34,100 nucleotides of DNA from positions 1 through 34,100 of the forward strand of contig QEXY01000150.1 of assembly GCA_003130875.1 (NCBI GenBank), read 5' to 3'. Position 1 is the stretch's first letter; the number at the start of each line of letters is the position of its first letter. The position numbers were made by a program, and so were the translations under genes. The notes below the pieces were generated by a model that made no database searches, had not been told where the DNA came from, and worked only from the letters and a program-made list of their open reading frames with translations. Origin of the DNA: Ardenticatenia bacterium. Its GTDB lineage: Bacteria > Chloroflexota > Anaerolineae > 4572-78 > NAK82. Of the stretch, positions 8,178-15,436 are shown one piece after another.

Positions 8178-8630
8178 ATGAGGCCACGTGGGCTGTATTT
8201 CGAAGAATTTGAAGTCGGCAAAGAGCAAATCAGCCCAGCACGCACGATCACCGAAGCGGATGTGGTGATGTTTGCCGGGCTTTCGGGCGATTACACCCAG
8301 CTGCACACAGATGAAGAATTCGCCCGCACGACCCCCTACGGGAAGCGCATCGCCCATGGTATGTTGGTGCTTTCGATTGCCACCGGACTGGCAGCGCGTC
8401 TGGGCTTTATCGAGGGCACCGCGCTCGCCTTCCGTGAACTGTCCTGGAAGTTCAGCCTGCCCGTCTTCATCGGCGATACGGTTCACGTTAAAGCGGTGTG
8501 CCGAGAGACAAAGCCGATGGCACGTCTGGGAGGCGGGCTGGTGATTTTCGACGTGAGCGTGATCAATCAAGACGGCAAAACCGTTCAGCGTGGCGACTGG
8601 CACGTGTTGGTCGCGAGCAAACCGCAGTAG
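8178..8630 (+). CDS. MaoC-family (R)-specific enoyl hydratase-like protein
   Basis: The 150-aa product has the single hot-dog fold of MaoC-type hydratases, which add water to trans-2-enoyl thioesters or act on related acyl substrates. The catalytic pair is visible as D38 and H43 in GDYTQLHTD, followed by the conserved HGML (60-63). GGAGG sits a few bases before the ATG at 8178. It is 11 bp upstream of the ferredoxin-FAD oxidoreductase, so the two are probably co-translated and may act on the same acyl or isoprenoid-like substrate, which is inference. No polyhydroxyalkanoate or beta-oxidation genes accompany it. Confidence 0.88.
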   Translation: MRPRGLYFEEFEVGKEQISPARTITEADVVMFAGLSGDYTQLHTDEEFARTTPYGKRIAHGMLVLSIATGLAARLGFIEGTALAFRELSWKFSLPVFIGDTVHVKAVCRETKPMARLGGGLVIFDVSVINQDGKTVQRGDWHVLVASKPQ

Positions 8631-8641
8631 GTGAACCCCCG

Positions 8642-10123
8642 ATGCGACTGTTGCGTGAATGCTGTTCAGGATGTGCCTATTGTGTCATGGTCTGCCCTCA
8701 GAACGCGCTAGCGACAGATGGCTGGGCCTATTTGCTCCCTGAGCGGTGTACGGATTGCAACATGTGCTACTATGCTTGCCCGCATCGTTGTTTCGTGCCG
8801 GACAAGGAACTCCGTCCACTGCGACACAACATAGCCCCACACTATGATGTGCTGATCATCGGCGCGGGGATCGGGGGATTGATGACAGCGGCTGCATTAG
8901 CGCGTCGAGGGCGTCGTGTCGCGGTGTTCGAGCAATTGAGTTTTCCTGGAGGGCGTTACACTGAGCTTTCCTACCGCGGCAGCGCTGTGACCACTGCTGC
9001 GTGGACGAGCTTAGGCCCCAAGAGCCACATCGGGCGCTTTCTGGCCGAACTGGGCATCGGTCAGAATCCGGAAGGGGACAGCGTGCGCTATGTCTCTCTG
9101 CGCGATATAGGGCTACGCGAACAATATGCGATACGCTTTCCGGATGGCCGACACTATGCATCATTACAGCAAATGTTGCCATCCGAGGTATATCGCGCCT
9201 GGATGCGTGCGGTTGTCCGTGGACGGCGGAGCGTGCCTGGGGACGTGAGTGCGCATGATTACATAGCCAGCTTCTGTCCGGACAACGACCTACTGGCGGT
9301 CGTGGACGCCGTGGCGATTACAGCTTCAGGGGTGAGCAGTCAGGCGATGCCGGCTCGTGAGTTTATCCAAATCGTGCTGGATAGCGCCGCAGCGGGGACT
9401 GACTTTGCTATGCCGGCGGGAGGAGTGGCGGCAATTATTGAGGCACTGGTGCACACGTTGAAGGTGCACGGTGGAGAGCTATACCTCGGCAGCCGTGTGC
9501 AGCGCATCCTATTAACACAGGGGGAGGCACGTGGGATCGAGCTGGCGGATGGACGGCAGATCACCGGCAATATCGTGGTACACAATGCCGGTCCATCCGC
9601 TCTGATCCGACTTCTCGGCAGCGACAATGTGCCGCCAGCCTATCGAACGCGGCTGCAGTCTCTCAAAGGGGTGGAGTGCGCTGCGATCTTCTTTGCCACA
9701 CGCGAACCTCTCTTCGAAGATGCCCCCATCCTGATGACGCCGGGTTGTCAGCGCGTGGCGGGCATCTTTTCGCCGACCCGTTTTGATCCCTCCCTCAGCC
9801 GGGATGGCCTGCATCTTTATGATGCCTTCCTACCTCTCCACAGCGCCGACCGCAAAGCTGAGCTCGCACTGGCTCTCAACGACTTACATAGACTGTTTCC
9901 CAATCTCGATACCGTGCTGGCATGGCTCTTGCCCATGTTTTTCACCGATGGTTGGCCGGGCACGGAAACTGCCCAGATTTTTGGGCAGACAGGCCAACAA
10001 CGTCTGGAGACACGCACCCCTGTACCTGGCCTGTATTTGGTGGGGATGGATGTGCAAGGCAGCGGTGTAGCGGGTGACCTGATCCCTCTGGGCGTGCGTC
10101 GCCTTTTGGACGAGATAGAGTGA
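8642..10123 (+). CDS. Ferredoxin-FAD oxidoreductase fusion (phytoene-desaturase/GGR-like)
   Basis: The 493-aa product joins an N-terminal 2x[4Fe-4S] ferredoxin domain to an FAD-binding oxidoreductase. The first cluster is C8-x2-C11-x2-C14-x3-C18-P, the second C36-x2-C39-x2-C42-x3-C46-P. A Rossmann motif GAGIGG (74-79) and an FPGGRY-type second FAD motif follow. The C-terminus (GLYLVGMDVQGSGVAGDLIP) is the closing FAD motif of the amine-oxidase/phytoene-desaturase superfamily. The ATG at 8642 with AGGTGA upstream is preferred; the frame stays open back to 8498 but would overlap maoC out of frame. Family members desaturate, isomerise or saturate isoprenoid and carotenoid chains. The built-in ferredoxin suggests low-potential electrons and so a reductase direction. 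Substrate unknown. Confidence 0.88.
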   Translation: MRLLRECCSGCAYCVMVCPQNALATDGWAYLLPERCTDCNMCYYACPHRCFVPDKELRPLRHNIAPHYDVLIIGAGIGGLMTAAALARRGRRVAVFEQLSFPGGRYTELSYRGSAVTTAAWTSLGPKSHIGRFLAELGIGQNPEGDSVRYVSLRDIGLREQYAIRFPDGRHYASLQQMLPSEVYRAWMRAVVRGRRSVPGDVSAHDYIASFCPDNDLLAVVDAVAITASGVSSQAMPAREFIQIVLDSAAAGTDFAMPAGGVAAIIEALVHTLKVHGGELYLGSRVQRILLTQGEARGIELADGRQITGNIVVHNAGPSALIRLLGSDNVPPAYRTRLQSLKGVECAAIFFATREPLFEDAPILMTPGCQRVAGIFSPTRFDPSLSRDGLHLYDAFLPLHSADRKAELALALNDLHRLFPNLDTVLAWLLPMFFTDGWPGTETAQIFGQTGQQRLETRTPVPGLYLVGMDVQGSGVAGDLIPLGVRRLLDEIE

Positions 10124-10129
10124 TAGAAT

Positions 10130-10159
10130 TTGAGCCGAGCTCCTAAAATAGCATAGGAT
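10130..10159 (+). promoter_or_regulatory. Possible promoter for YbhB-like gene
   Basis: TTGAGC (10130-10135), an 18-bp spacer and TAGGAT (10154-10159) lie in the 99-bp gap after the oxidoreductase. They are about 64 bp upstream of the lipoprotein start. Both boxes are imperfect, so this is a moderate candidate only. Confidence 0.35.
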
Positions 10160-10222
10160 AACGGAGATTTTTCCCGTGTCCTTCTCGGTGGGTTGTTGTT
10201 TTATCAGGAGGCGAGCACAACG

Positions 10223-10807
10223 ATGAGCCATCCAGGTTGGTTGATCGTAGGTCTTGGGACTGCGTTGATCTTGGTCGCGTGTCAGTTGGTGCCGCTTCAG
10301 ACGCCAACTCCCACGGTGCCATTTGAACAAGGAGGTGCAACGATGGCTTTTCAATTAACCAGCAGTGCTTTTGCACATGGTCAACCCATCCCGGCACAAT
10401 ATACCTGCCGTGGCAAGGATATCTCGCCCCCCCTCAGCTGGAGCGACCCACCCGCGGGCACCCAAAGTTTCGCGCTCATCTGCGACGACCCGGATGCACC
10501 GGCGGGTGACTGGGTACATTGGCTGATCTACAACTTGCCCGCTACAGCGCGTTCTCTGCCTGAGGGGATGCCCACGGATGGTCAGTTACCGGATGGTAGT
10601 CGCCAGGGACTGAATGGCTGGCGTCAGACCGGTTATCGCGGCCCGTGCCCTCCTTCAGGCACCCATCGTTATTTCTTCAAGCTCTACGCGCTCGACACCA
10701 CACTCAGTTTGCCACCTGGCGCTACCAAACAGCAGCTCTTAGAGGCAATGAAGGGTCATGTGCTGGCACAGGCTGAGTTGATGGGAACATTCAGCAAATT
10801 TCCTTAA
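10223..10807 (+). CDS. YbhB/YbcL-type PEBP (Raf kinase inhibitor-like) lipoprotein
   Basis: The 194-aa product starts with a lipoprotein signal (LIVGLGTALILVACQL, lipobox LVAC, lipidated Cys at about residue 20). A short TPTPT linker and a bacterial phosphatidylethanolamine-binding-protein domain follow, with CDDPDAPAGDWVHWLIYNLP and GYRGPCPPSGTHRYFFKLYA as its ligand-pocket motifs. The function of bacterial PEBPs is poorly known. The outer start at 10223 has AGGAGG at 10206-10211. A second in-frame ATG at 10343, just after the linker, has an even better AAGGAGGTG (10329-10337) and would yield a cytosolic form without the signal. The gene may therefore make two products, or the lipoprotein head was added to an older cytosolic gene. 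Confidence 0.93.
   Translation: MSHPGWLIVGLGTALILVACQLVPLQTPTPTVPFEQGGATMAFQLTSSAFAHGQPIPAQYTCRGKDISPPLSWSDPPAGTQSFALICDDPDAPAGDWVHWLIYNLPATARSLPEGMPTDGQLPDGSRQGLNGWRQTGYRGPCPPSGTHRYFFKLYALDTTLSLPPGATKQQLLEAMKGHVLAQAELMGTFSKFP
10329..10345 (+). promoter_or_regulatory. Strong internal ribosome binding site and alternative ATG
   Basis: AAGGAGGTG (10329-10337) followed five bases later by an in-frame ATG (10343-10345) lies inside the PEBP gene, exactly at the border between the lipoprotein leader and the folded domain. It is closer to the anti-Shine-Dalgarno consensus than the site of the upstream start. Confidence 0.6.
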
Positions 10808-10839
10808 ATAGTTTATTTTATAAATCTGAATATCATATT

Positions 10840-10868
10840 TTGACGCGCTGAGGTATAGCTGCTACAAT
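10840..10868 (+). promoter_or_regulatory. sigma-70 promoter of pyruvate kinase with AT-rich upstream element
   Basis: TTGACG (10840-10845), a 17-bp spacer and TACAAT (10863-10868) form a strong promoter, five of six matches in each box. The 30 bases before it are almost purely A/T, like an UP element bound by the polymerase alpha subunit. The predicted transcript would have a leader of about 25-30 bases before the pyk start. Confidence 0.75.
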
Positions 10869-10902
10869 CCAGTTTGAATCGCAACGAGAAAGAGCACAGG
10901 AG

Positions 10903-12372
10903 ATGGTGTTCCATCAATGCACGGATCGCCCGCGCAAACGTACGAAGATCGTCGCTACTATCGGACCTGCAAGTGACAGGCCGGAGATACTACGTCGGAT
11001 GATCCTGGCGGGCATGGACGTGGCCCGCCTTAATTTTTCTCACGGCAGTCCAGAGAGCCATGCAGCCGTTATCAGCACCTTGCGCCGACTTAGTGAGGAG
11101 CTGGACGTTCCGGTGGCAATTCTGGGCGATTTGCGCGGGCCGCGCATTCGCGTGGGAGAGGTTGCGGAGGGACAGATCCAACTGGCCAGTGGCCAGAGCA
11201 TCGTGCTCACGCCAGAGACGGTGGTGGGCAATGCGCAACGCATTTCAGTCTCCTTTCCTGGACTGGCGGACGATCTGCAGCCAGGCAACCGCCTGTTGAT
11301 CGACGATGGCGATGTGGTATTACAGGTGCAGCGCATCACGCCGGAGCGCGACATCCATTGCGTAGTACTCGAAGGTGGCAGCATCGCCAGCCGGCGCGGT
11401 ATCAATTTACCTGGCATTCGCGTCAGCCTGCCCGCGCTGACCGAAAAGGACAAGGAAGATGTCCTTTTCGCCGTGGAGCAAGGGATCGATTTCCTGGCAC
11501 TTTCCTTTGTACAATGTGTTGAGGACGTGCGCGCGCTCAAGCGTCTGCTACAAGAACGGGGCAGCGATATCCCGGTGATCGCCAAGATCGAGAAGAAGGG
11601 CGCTTTGGACGACCTGGACGCCATCGTGCACGAAGCATATGGCGTGATGGTGGCCCGCGGCGACCTGGCGCTGGAGATGAGCTTCCAGGAGGTGCCAATA
11701 GCCCAGAAGCACATTATTGCGCGGTGTCGTGCTGCCGCCGTGCCGGTCATCACGGCCACCCAGATGTTGGAGTCGATGATTGAACGCGATCACCCGACCC
11801 GCGCGGAAGCCACCGATGTGGCGAATGCGGTGTTCGATGGCACGGACGCGCTGATGCTCTCCGGCGAGACAGCGTTGGGGCGCTATCCGGCGGAGAGCGT
11901 TGCCACAATGGCCACAATTGCCACACGGGCTGAAGCGGCCTGGTTGACCGGAGAGGTGGCACGCCCGCCCGAGCTGCCACCGCCCGGCGATGTCGATGCG
12001 ACCATTGCGCGTCTGGGTCACATCGCGGCTTGTGACCTCAAGGCATCTGCCATCGTCACCTATACGCAATCGGGCAGCACGGCGCGCCGCCTCTGTCGTC
12101 ATCGGCCGCCGGCGCCGATCCTGGCTCTCACTCCCTCGCCTGTTACGCAGCGGCGACTGATGCTCAGCTGGGGTGTCACCCCGTTAATATGTAGCCCATT
12201 ACACGATCTGACCAGGGTGAGCACAAAAGCTCTGGAGGAAGCCCAGCGCTGCCAATTGGTGCGTCGCGATGATGTCATTGTGGTGCTGGCGGGCACGCCG
12301 TTGGGGGTGCCCGGAACGACAAACCTGTTAAAAGTGGAACGGGTGACTGAGCACGGTTCAGGCTCGAGCTGA
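10903..12372 (+). CDS. pyk: Pyruvate kinase
   Basis: The 489-aa product converts phosphoenolpyruvate and ADP to pyruvate and ATP, the last step of glycolysis. It shows TKIVATIGPAS and ARLNFSHG at the N-terminus, the inserted B domain, the active-site lysine in VIAKIEKKGAL, VARGDLALE, and TATQMLESM followed by RAEATDVANAVFDGTDALMLSGE. The C-terminal regulatory domain is present. The start is uncertain: AGGAG directly abuts the ATG at 10903, too close to use, so GTG at 10906, or an upstream purine run (GAGAAAGAG) paired with the ATG, must serve. It is driven by the promoter at 10840-10868 and ends 12 bp before the following glycosyltransferase, so readthrough is likely. Confidence 0.96.
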   Translation: MVFHQCTDRPRKRTKIVATIGPASDRPEILRRMILAGMDVARLNFSHGSPESHAAVISTLRRLSEELDVPVAILGDLRGPRIRVGEVAEGQIQLASGQSIVLTPETVVGNAQRISVSFPGLADDLQPGNRLLIDDGDVVLQVQRITPERDIHCVVLEGGSIASRRGINLPGIRVSLPALTEKDKEDVLFAVEQGIDFLALSFVQCVEDVRALKRLLQERGSDIPVIAKIEKKGALDDLDAIVHEAYGVMVARGDLALEMSFQEVPIAQKHIIARCRAAAVPVITATQMLESMIERDHPTRAEATDVANAVFDGTDALMLSGETALGRYPAESVATMATIATRAEAAWLTGEVARPPELPPPGDVDATIARLGHIAACDLKASAIVTYTQSGSTARRLCRHRPPAPILALTPSPVTQRRLMLSWGVTPLICSPLHDLTRVSTKALEEAQRCQLVRRDDVIVVLAGTPLGVPGTTNLLKVERVTEHGSGSS

Positions 12373-12384
12373 AAAGAGGACAAT

Positions 12385-13791
12385 TTGGACGCACTCACGG
12401 CGCGACGCTATTGGATGGCTACCTGGTTGGTGGTGGGGTTGTGGCTTGCCCTCTGCATGGCTACCCTCGACTACAATGGTCCCTTCTTTGACGAGGGCAT
12501 CTACATCACAGCGGGCCAGCGGGCATTAGAAGGTTATGCTGCCAGCGACAATTACCTCTCCTGGTTTGCCGGCAGCATGCTATGGCCCACCTTTGCCGCG
12601 CTGGGTTATAACGTGGGAGGGCTGATCGGTGCCCGCGCTGTTGCGACGATCTTTGTCACGATTGCGTTCATCGCCACGCTGCTGGCCACGCGCAACCTGT
12701 TTGGCGAAGCGGTCGCTTTCTGGACCGCTCTGGCATTGGCGCTTAGCGGACCACTCCTGGCACTGGCTCACCTGGGGGTCTATGATGTGCCCGCACTGGC
12801 CGGCATCGCGGTAAGCTTCTGGGCCATCACGAAGTTGCATCGGCGTGATCATCGCGTATGGCTTGTGCTGGCTGCCCTCACTTATGTCTTCGCACTCTTC
12901 TCCAAGTACCCTACCGCAGCGATGTTCCTATCGCTCGCTGGGCTGATGCTTGCCTTACGCCGTGCCAGAGCGGTGATGGACATAGCAATCTTCGGATTCG
13001 TCGCCGTGGCGGTCTTGCTGATCTTCTACATCCCCCTGCGTGCGCCGCTCAGTCAGCTAGGTCCATATTTAGCGCCCCAAGAACTATTGCGCCAACCGCC
13101 ACTGGTGCTCACATCTAGCGTAATCTACTTTGGTGGGCTTCCCATCGTGCTGGCACTGCTGGGATGGTTGATGGCACGGGATCGACCTTTGTTAGCTACT
13201 GTGCTGTTGGCAAGTCTAGTGATGTGGCCTGCTTACCATTTGTGGCAAGCTTTCGTCGTGGGACTTTCGAAACACGTGGTGTTCGGCTTTCTGTTCGGCT
13301 ATCCGCTCATCGGATTGGCGCTGAGCAGGCTATGGGCGCGCTGGCATCGCGCTGCGGTGATTGCCATCTGCGCCGCTCTCGTTATGGTGGGCGCTATCCA
13401 GTGGCAACAGCTCGATCACGTCTGGCCAGATGTGCGCACCGCGGCAGCGTATCTGACCGAGCATGTAAAGCCAGGGGACAAGTTGTTGATCAACGATTCC
13501 TGGCCGTACACGATGTATTTGTACATGACGGGACGCATCCATCAGCCTCAGGACGTCATCGACATCTACAGCCGTGAAGAAGCCGGCATGCCTCTATGCA
13601 ATTATCATTGGTTTGTTGAATCAGATTACACGCCGCGCTGGCCGCCAGATGTCCTGGAAGAGCTGAAGCAATGTCGCACCTTCCGTGAGGTGTTCTCGAC
13701 GCTGAGCTCGGTCAGTATGTTGAACTTCGGCTTTGATTATGTGGTCGTGCCGGTCAAAATCGTGATCTGGCGAAACCACTTGCAGGAGTGA
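12385..13791 (+). CDS. GT-C (GT39/ArnT-like) membrane glycosyltransferase
   Basis: The 468-aa integral membrane protein has about ten hydrophobic segments, a first extracytoplasmic loop with the acidic pair D36-E37 in GPFFDEGIY, and a soluble C-terminal part. This layout fits the GT-C fold of the dolichyl-phosphate-mannose and ArnT-like transferases, which move a sugar from a polyprenyl-phosphate carrier on the outer face of the membrane. Translation seems to start at TTG 12385 with AGAGGA four bases ahead; an in-frame ATG at 12415 lacks a ribosome site. It sits 12 bp after pyk and 4 bp before the GT2 gene. Acceptor and sugar are unknown. Confidence 0.82.
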   Translation: MDALTARRYWMATWLVVGLWLALCMATLDYNGPFFDEGIYITAGQRALEGYAASDNYLSWFAGSMLWPTFAALGYNVGGLIGARAVATIFVTIAFIATLLATRNLFGEAVAFWTALALALSGPLLALAHLGVYDVPALAGIAVSFWAITKLHRRDHRVWLVLAALTYVFALFSKYPTAAMFLSLAGLMLALRRARAVMDIAIFGFVAVAVLLIFYIPLRAPLSQLGPYLAPQELLRQPPLVLTSSVIYFGGLPIVLALLGWLMARDRPLLATVLLASLVMWPAYHLWQAFVVGLSKHVVFGFLFGYPLIGLALSRLWARWHRAAVIAICAALVMVGAIQWQQLDHVWPDVRTAAAYLTEHVKPGDKLLINDSWPYTMYLYMTGRIHQPQDVIDIYSREEAGMPLCNYHWFVESDYTPRWPPDVLEELKQCRTFREVFSTLSSVSMLNFGFDYVVVPVKIVIWRNHLQE

Positions 13792-13795
13792 CTCT

Positions 13796-15391
13796 TTGCG
13801 CGACATTAGCAGCTGGAAAATTAGACTGACAGGTATCATCCTGGTATTGGCCACTTTGTGGTACCTGCCATGGGTGTATGCCAACCTAAACTGGGCAGCA
13901 CCATGGCTGGCAGTGCCGTTCGCCCTCTCGGTCACACTGGCAGCGGTGTTGATGCTGATTGCCGTGATGACCAACTGGCGCCGACAGGTGCCCATCGCGT
14001 ACGAAGTACCAGTAGGTCAGGAGCCCACTGTCCTGGTGGTGATCCCGACCTATGGTGAACCACCGACTATGCTATATGAGACCGCCCGCTCGGTCTTGGA
14101 GCAAGATTATCCACGCGACAAGATCAAACTGGTCATCAGCGATGACTCTCACCGCTTAAGTGTCCGCGAGGTAGTGGAACGTCTCAAGCACGCATACCCC
14201 GATGCGGCGGTCGTTTATCATGAGCCACCACGACGTGGCAACCCGAGACGTCGTGGCGACGGCAAGGCGGGCAATCTCAACTCGGTGTTGGACGCGATCA
14301 ACCAACACGCCCCTGAAGCAATCACTTTCATCGAGACGCGCGATGCAGATGACTTGGTAGGTGATGCCAAATTTCTGCGCCAGACGACCGGTCAGCTGCT
14401 AGCCAATCCCCATGCTGCCTATGTACAGACCATCAAACAGGCGCGTGTCAGCCCTGGCGACCCGTTCGGCAATTTGGAGCCGCTCTTCTATCGGCGGCTG
14501 ATGCTGTCCAAGAACGCCACCAACTCGGTTTTCCCATGCGGCTCGGGTGTGGTGTGGCGGCTGGCTGCCCTGCGAGACATCGGCGGATTTCCGGATTGGA
14601 ATCTGGTGGAGGATTTACAATCGGGTGTTGAAGCGTTGCGACGTGGTTGGCGTGGGATCTATCTGCCCATTGTGGGAGCAATTGCCCAGACAGCGCCCGA
14701 GGATATTCCCAATCTTTTCAAACAGCGTGGCACCTGGGCCATCGACACGCTCCGCTTGATGTTCTGGGGTGATAAGCGCGGGTTGAGCTTCTGGCAGAGG
14801 TTCTCTTTTCTGGAGATAGGGCTCTTCTATCTGCTGAGCCTGCCTATGTTGCTCTTCACTGTGATCCCCGCTATTTCATTGGGCTTTGGGATCTACCCCA
14901 TTTACAGCACCCCGATCGAGTATGCGCTCCATCTGTGGCCCTATGTGGCCGCAATGGAGCTCACACTGGTAGCATTGGCGGATGGACTGCGCTATGAAGA
15001 TCTGTGGCGGTTCCGGGAGATGATGATCGGTATGGCCCCACTCTACTTGAAAGCGCTCTGGATCACGCTGCGCTATGGGCCACAGCACAAGCCAGGTTAC
15101 CGTGTAACACGCAAGGAGCATGTTCACTCGCTCTACTGGCGTGAAACTTTGTTGCAAAGCACGCTGCTCCTCACATTGGTGGCTGCGAGTGGCTACCACC
15201 TGGCCGTTTATTCTGTATTACGCAACGCCGACTTGGGTAGTCTTTTCTGGGCAGCTTTCTTCATCCTGGCGTTGAGCCGAATCACGCGCAATGCCTGGCA
15301 CGGTATGGACTTTCAAGCGCTGCTGAAGGAACAGATACGTCGGTATTCAAAGAGCTCGGCGGTGTTAAGAATGCTCACAAAGTTATTCTGA
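13796..15391 (+). CDS. Cellulose-synthase-like family 2 glycosyltransferase
   Basis: The 531-aa membrane protein has two N-terminal membrane helices, a cytosolic GT-A domain and four or more C-terminal helices, the plan of processive synthases such as BcsA. The catalytic series is visible: SDDSH (first Asp), TRDADD (DxD), LVEDLQSG (base-type ED) and KQRGTWAIDTL at the place of QxxRW. In that last motif Thr replaces the usual Arg. Start TTG 13796 has AGGAG (13784-13788) inside the end of the previous gene, so the two are translationally coupled. No PilZ domain is seen. It likely makes and exports a beta-linked polysaccharide; cellulose, mannan or another polymer cannot be told from sequence alone. 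Confidence 0.87.
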   Translation: MRDISSWKIRLTGIILVLATLWYLPWVYANLNWAAPWLAVPFALSVTLAAVLMLIAVMTNWRRQVPIAYEVPVGQEPTVLVVIPTYGEPPTMLYETARSVLEQDYPRDKIKLVISDDSHRLSVREVVERLKHAYPDAAVVYHEPPRRGNPRRRGDGKAGNLNSVLDAINQHAPEAITFIETRDADDLVGDAKFLRQTTGQLLANPHAAYVQTIKQARVSPGDPFGNLEPLFYRRLMLSKNATNSVFPCGSGVVWRLAALRDIGGFPDWNLVEDLQSGVEALRRGWRGIYLPIVGAIAQTAPEDIPNLFKQRGTWAIDTLRLMFWGDKRGLSFWQRFSFLEIGLFYLLSLPMLLFTVIPAISLGFGIYPIYSTPIEYALHLWPYVAAMELTLVALADGLRYEDLWRFREMMIGMAPLYLKALWITLRYGPQHKPGYRVTRKEHVHSLYWRETLLQSTLLLTLVAASGYHLAVYSVLRNADLGSLFWAAFFILALSRITRNAWHGMDFQALLKEQIRRYSKSSAVLRMLTKLF

Positions 15392-15436
15392 GAGACTCTA
15401 AGGCGTTTTTTAGCGAGAGAGAGATGGGAATGAGAG

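Noticed and set aside
8498-8641. Extended N-terminus of the ferredoxin-FAD protein overlapping maoC
   Set aside because: The extra 48 residues are Arg/Gly-rich readthrough of the maoC frame; ATG 8642 has a ribosome site and starts just before the first cluster motif.
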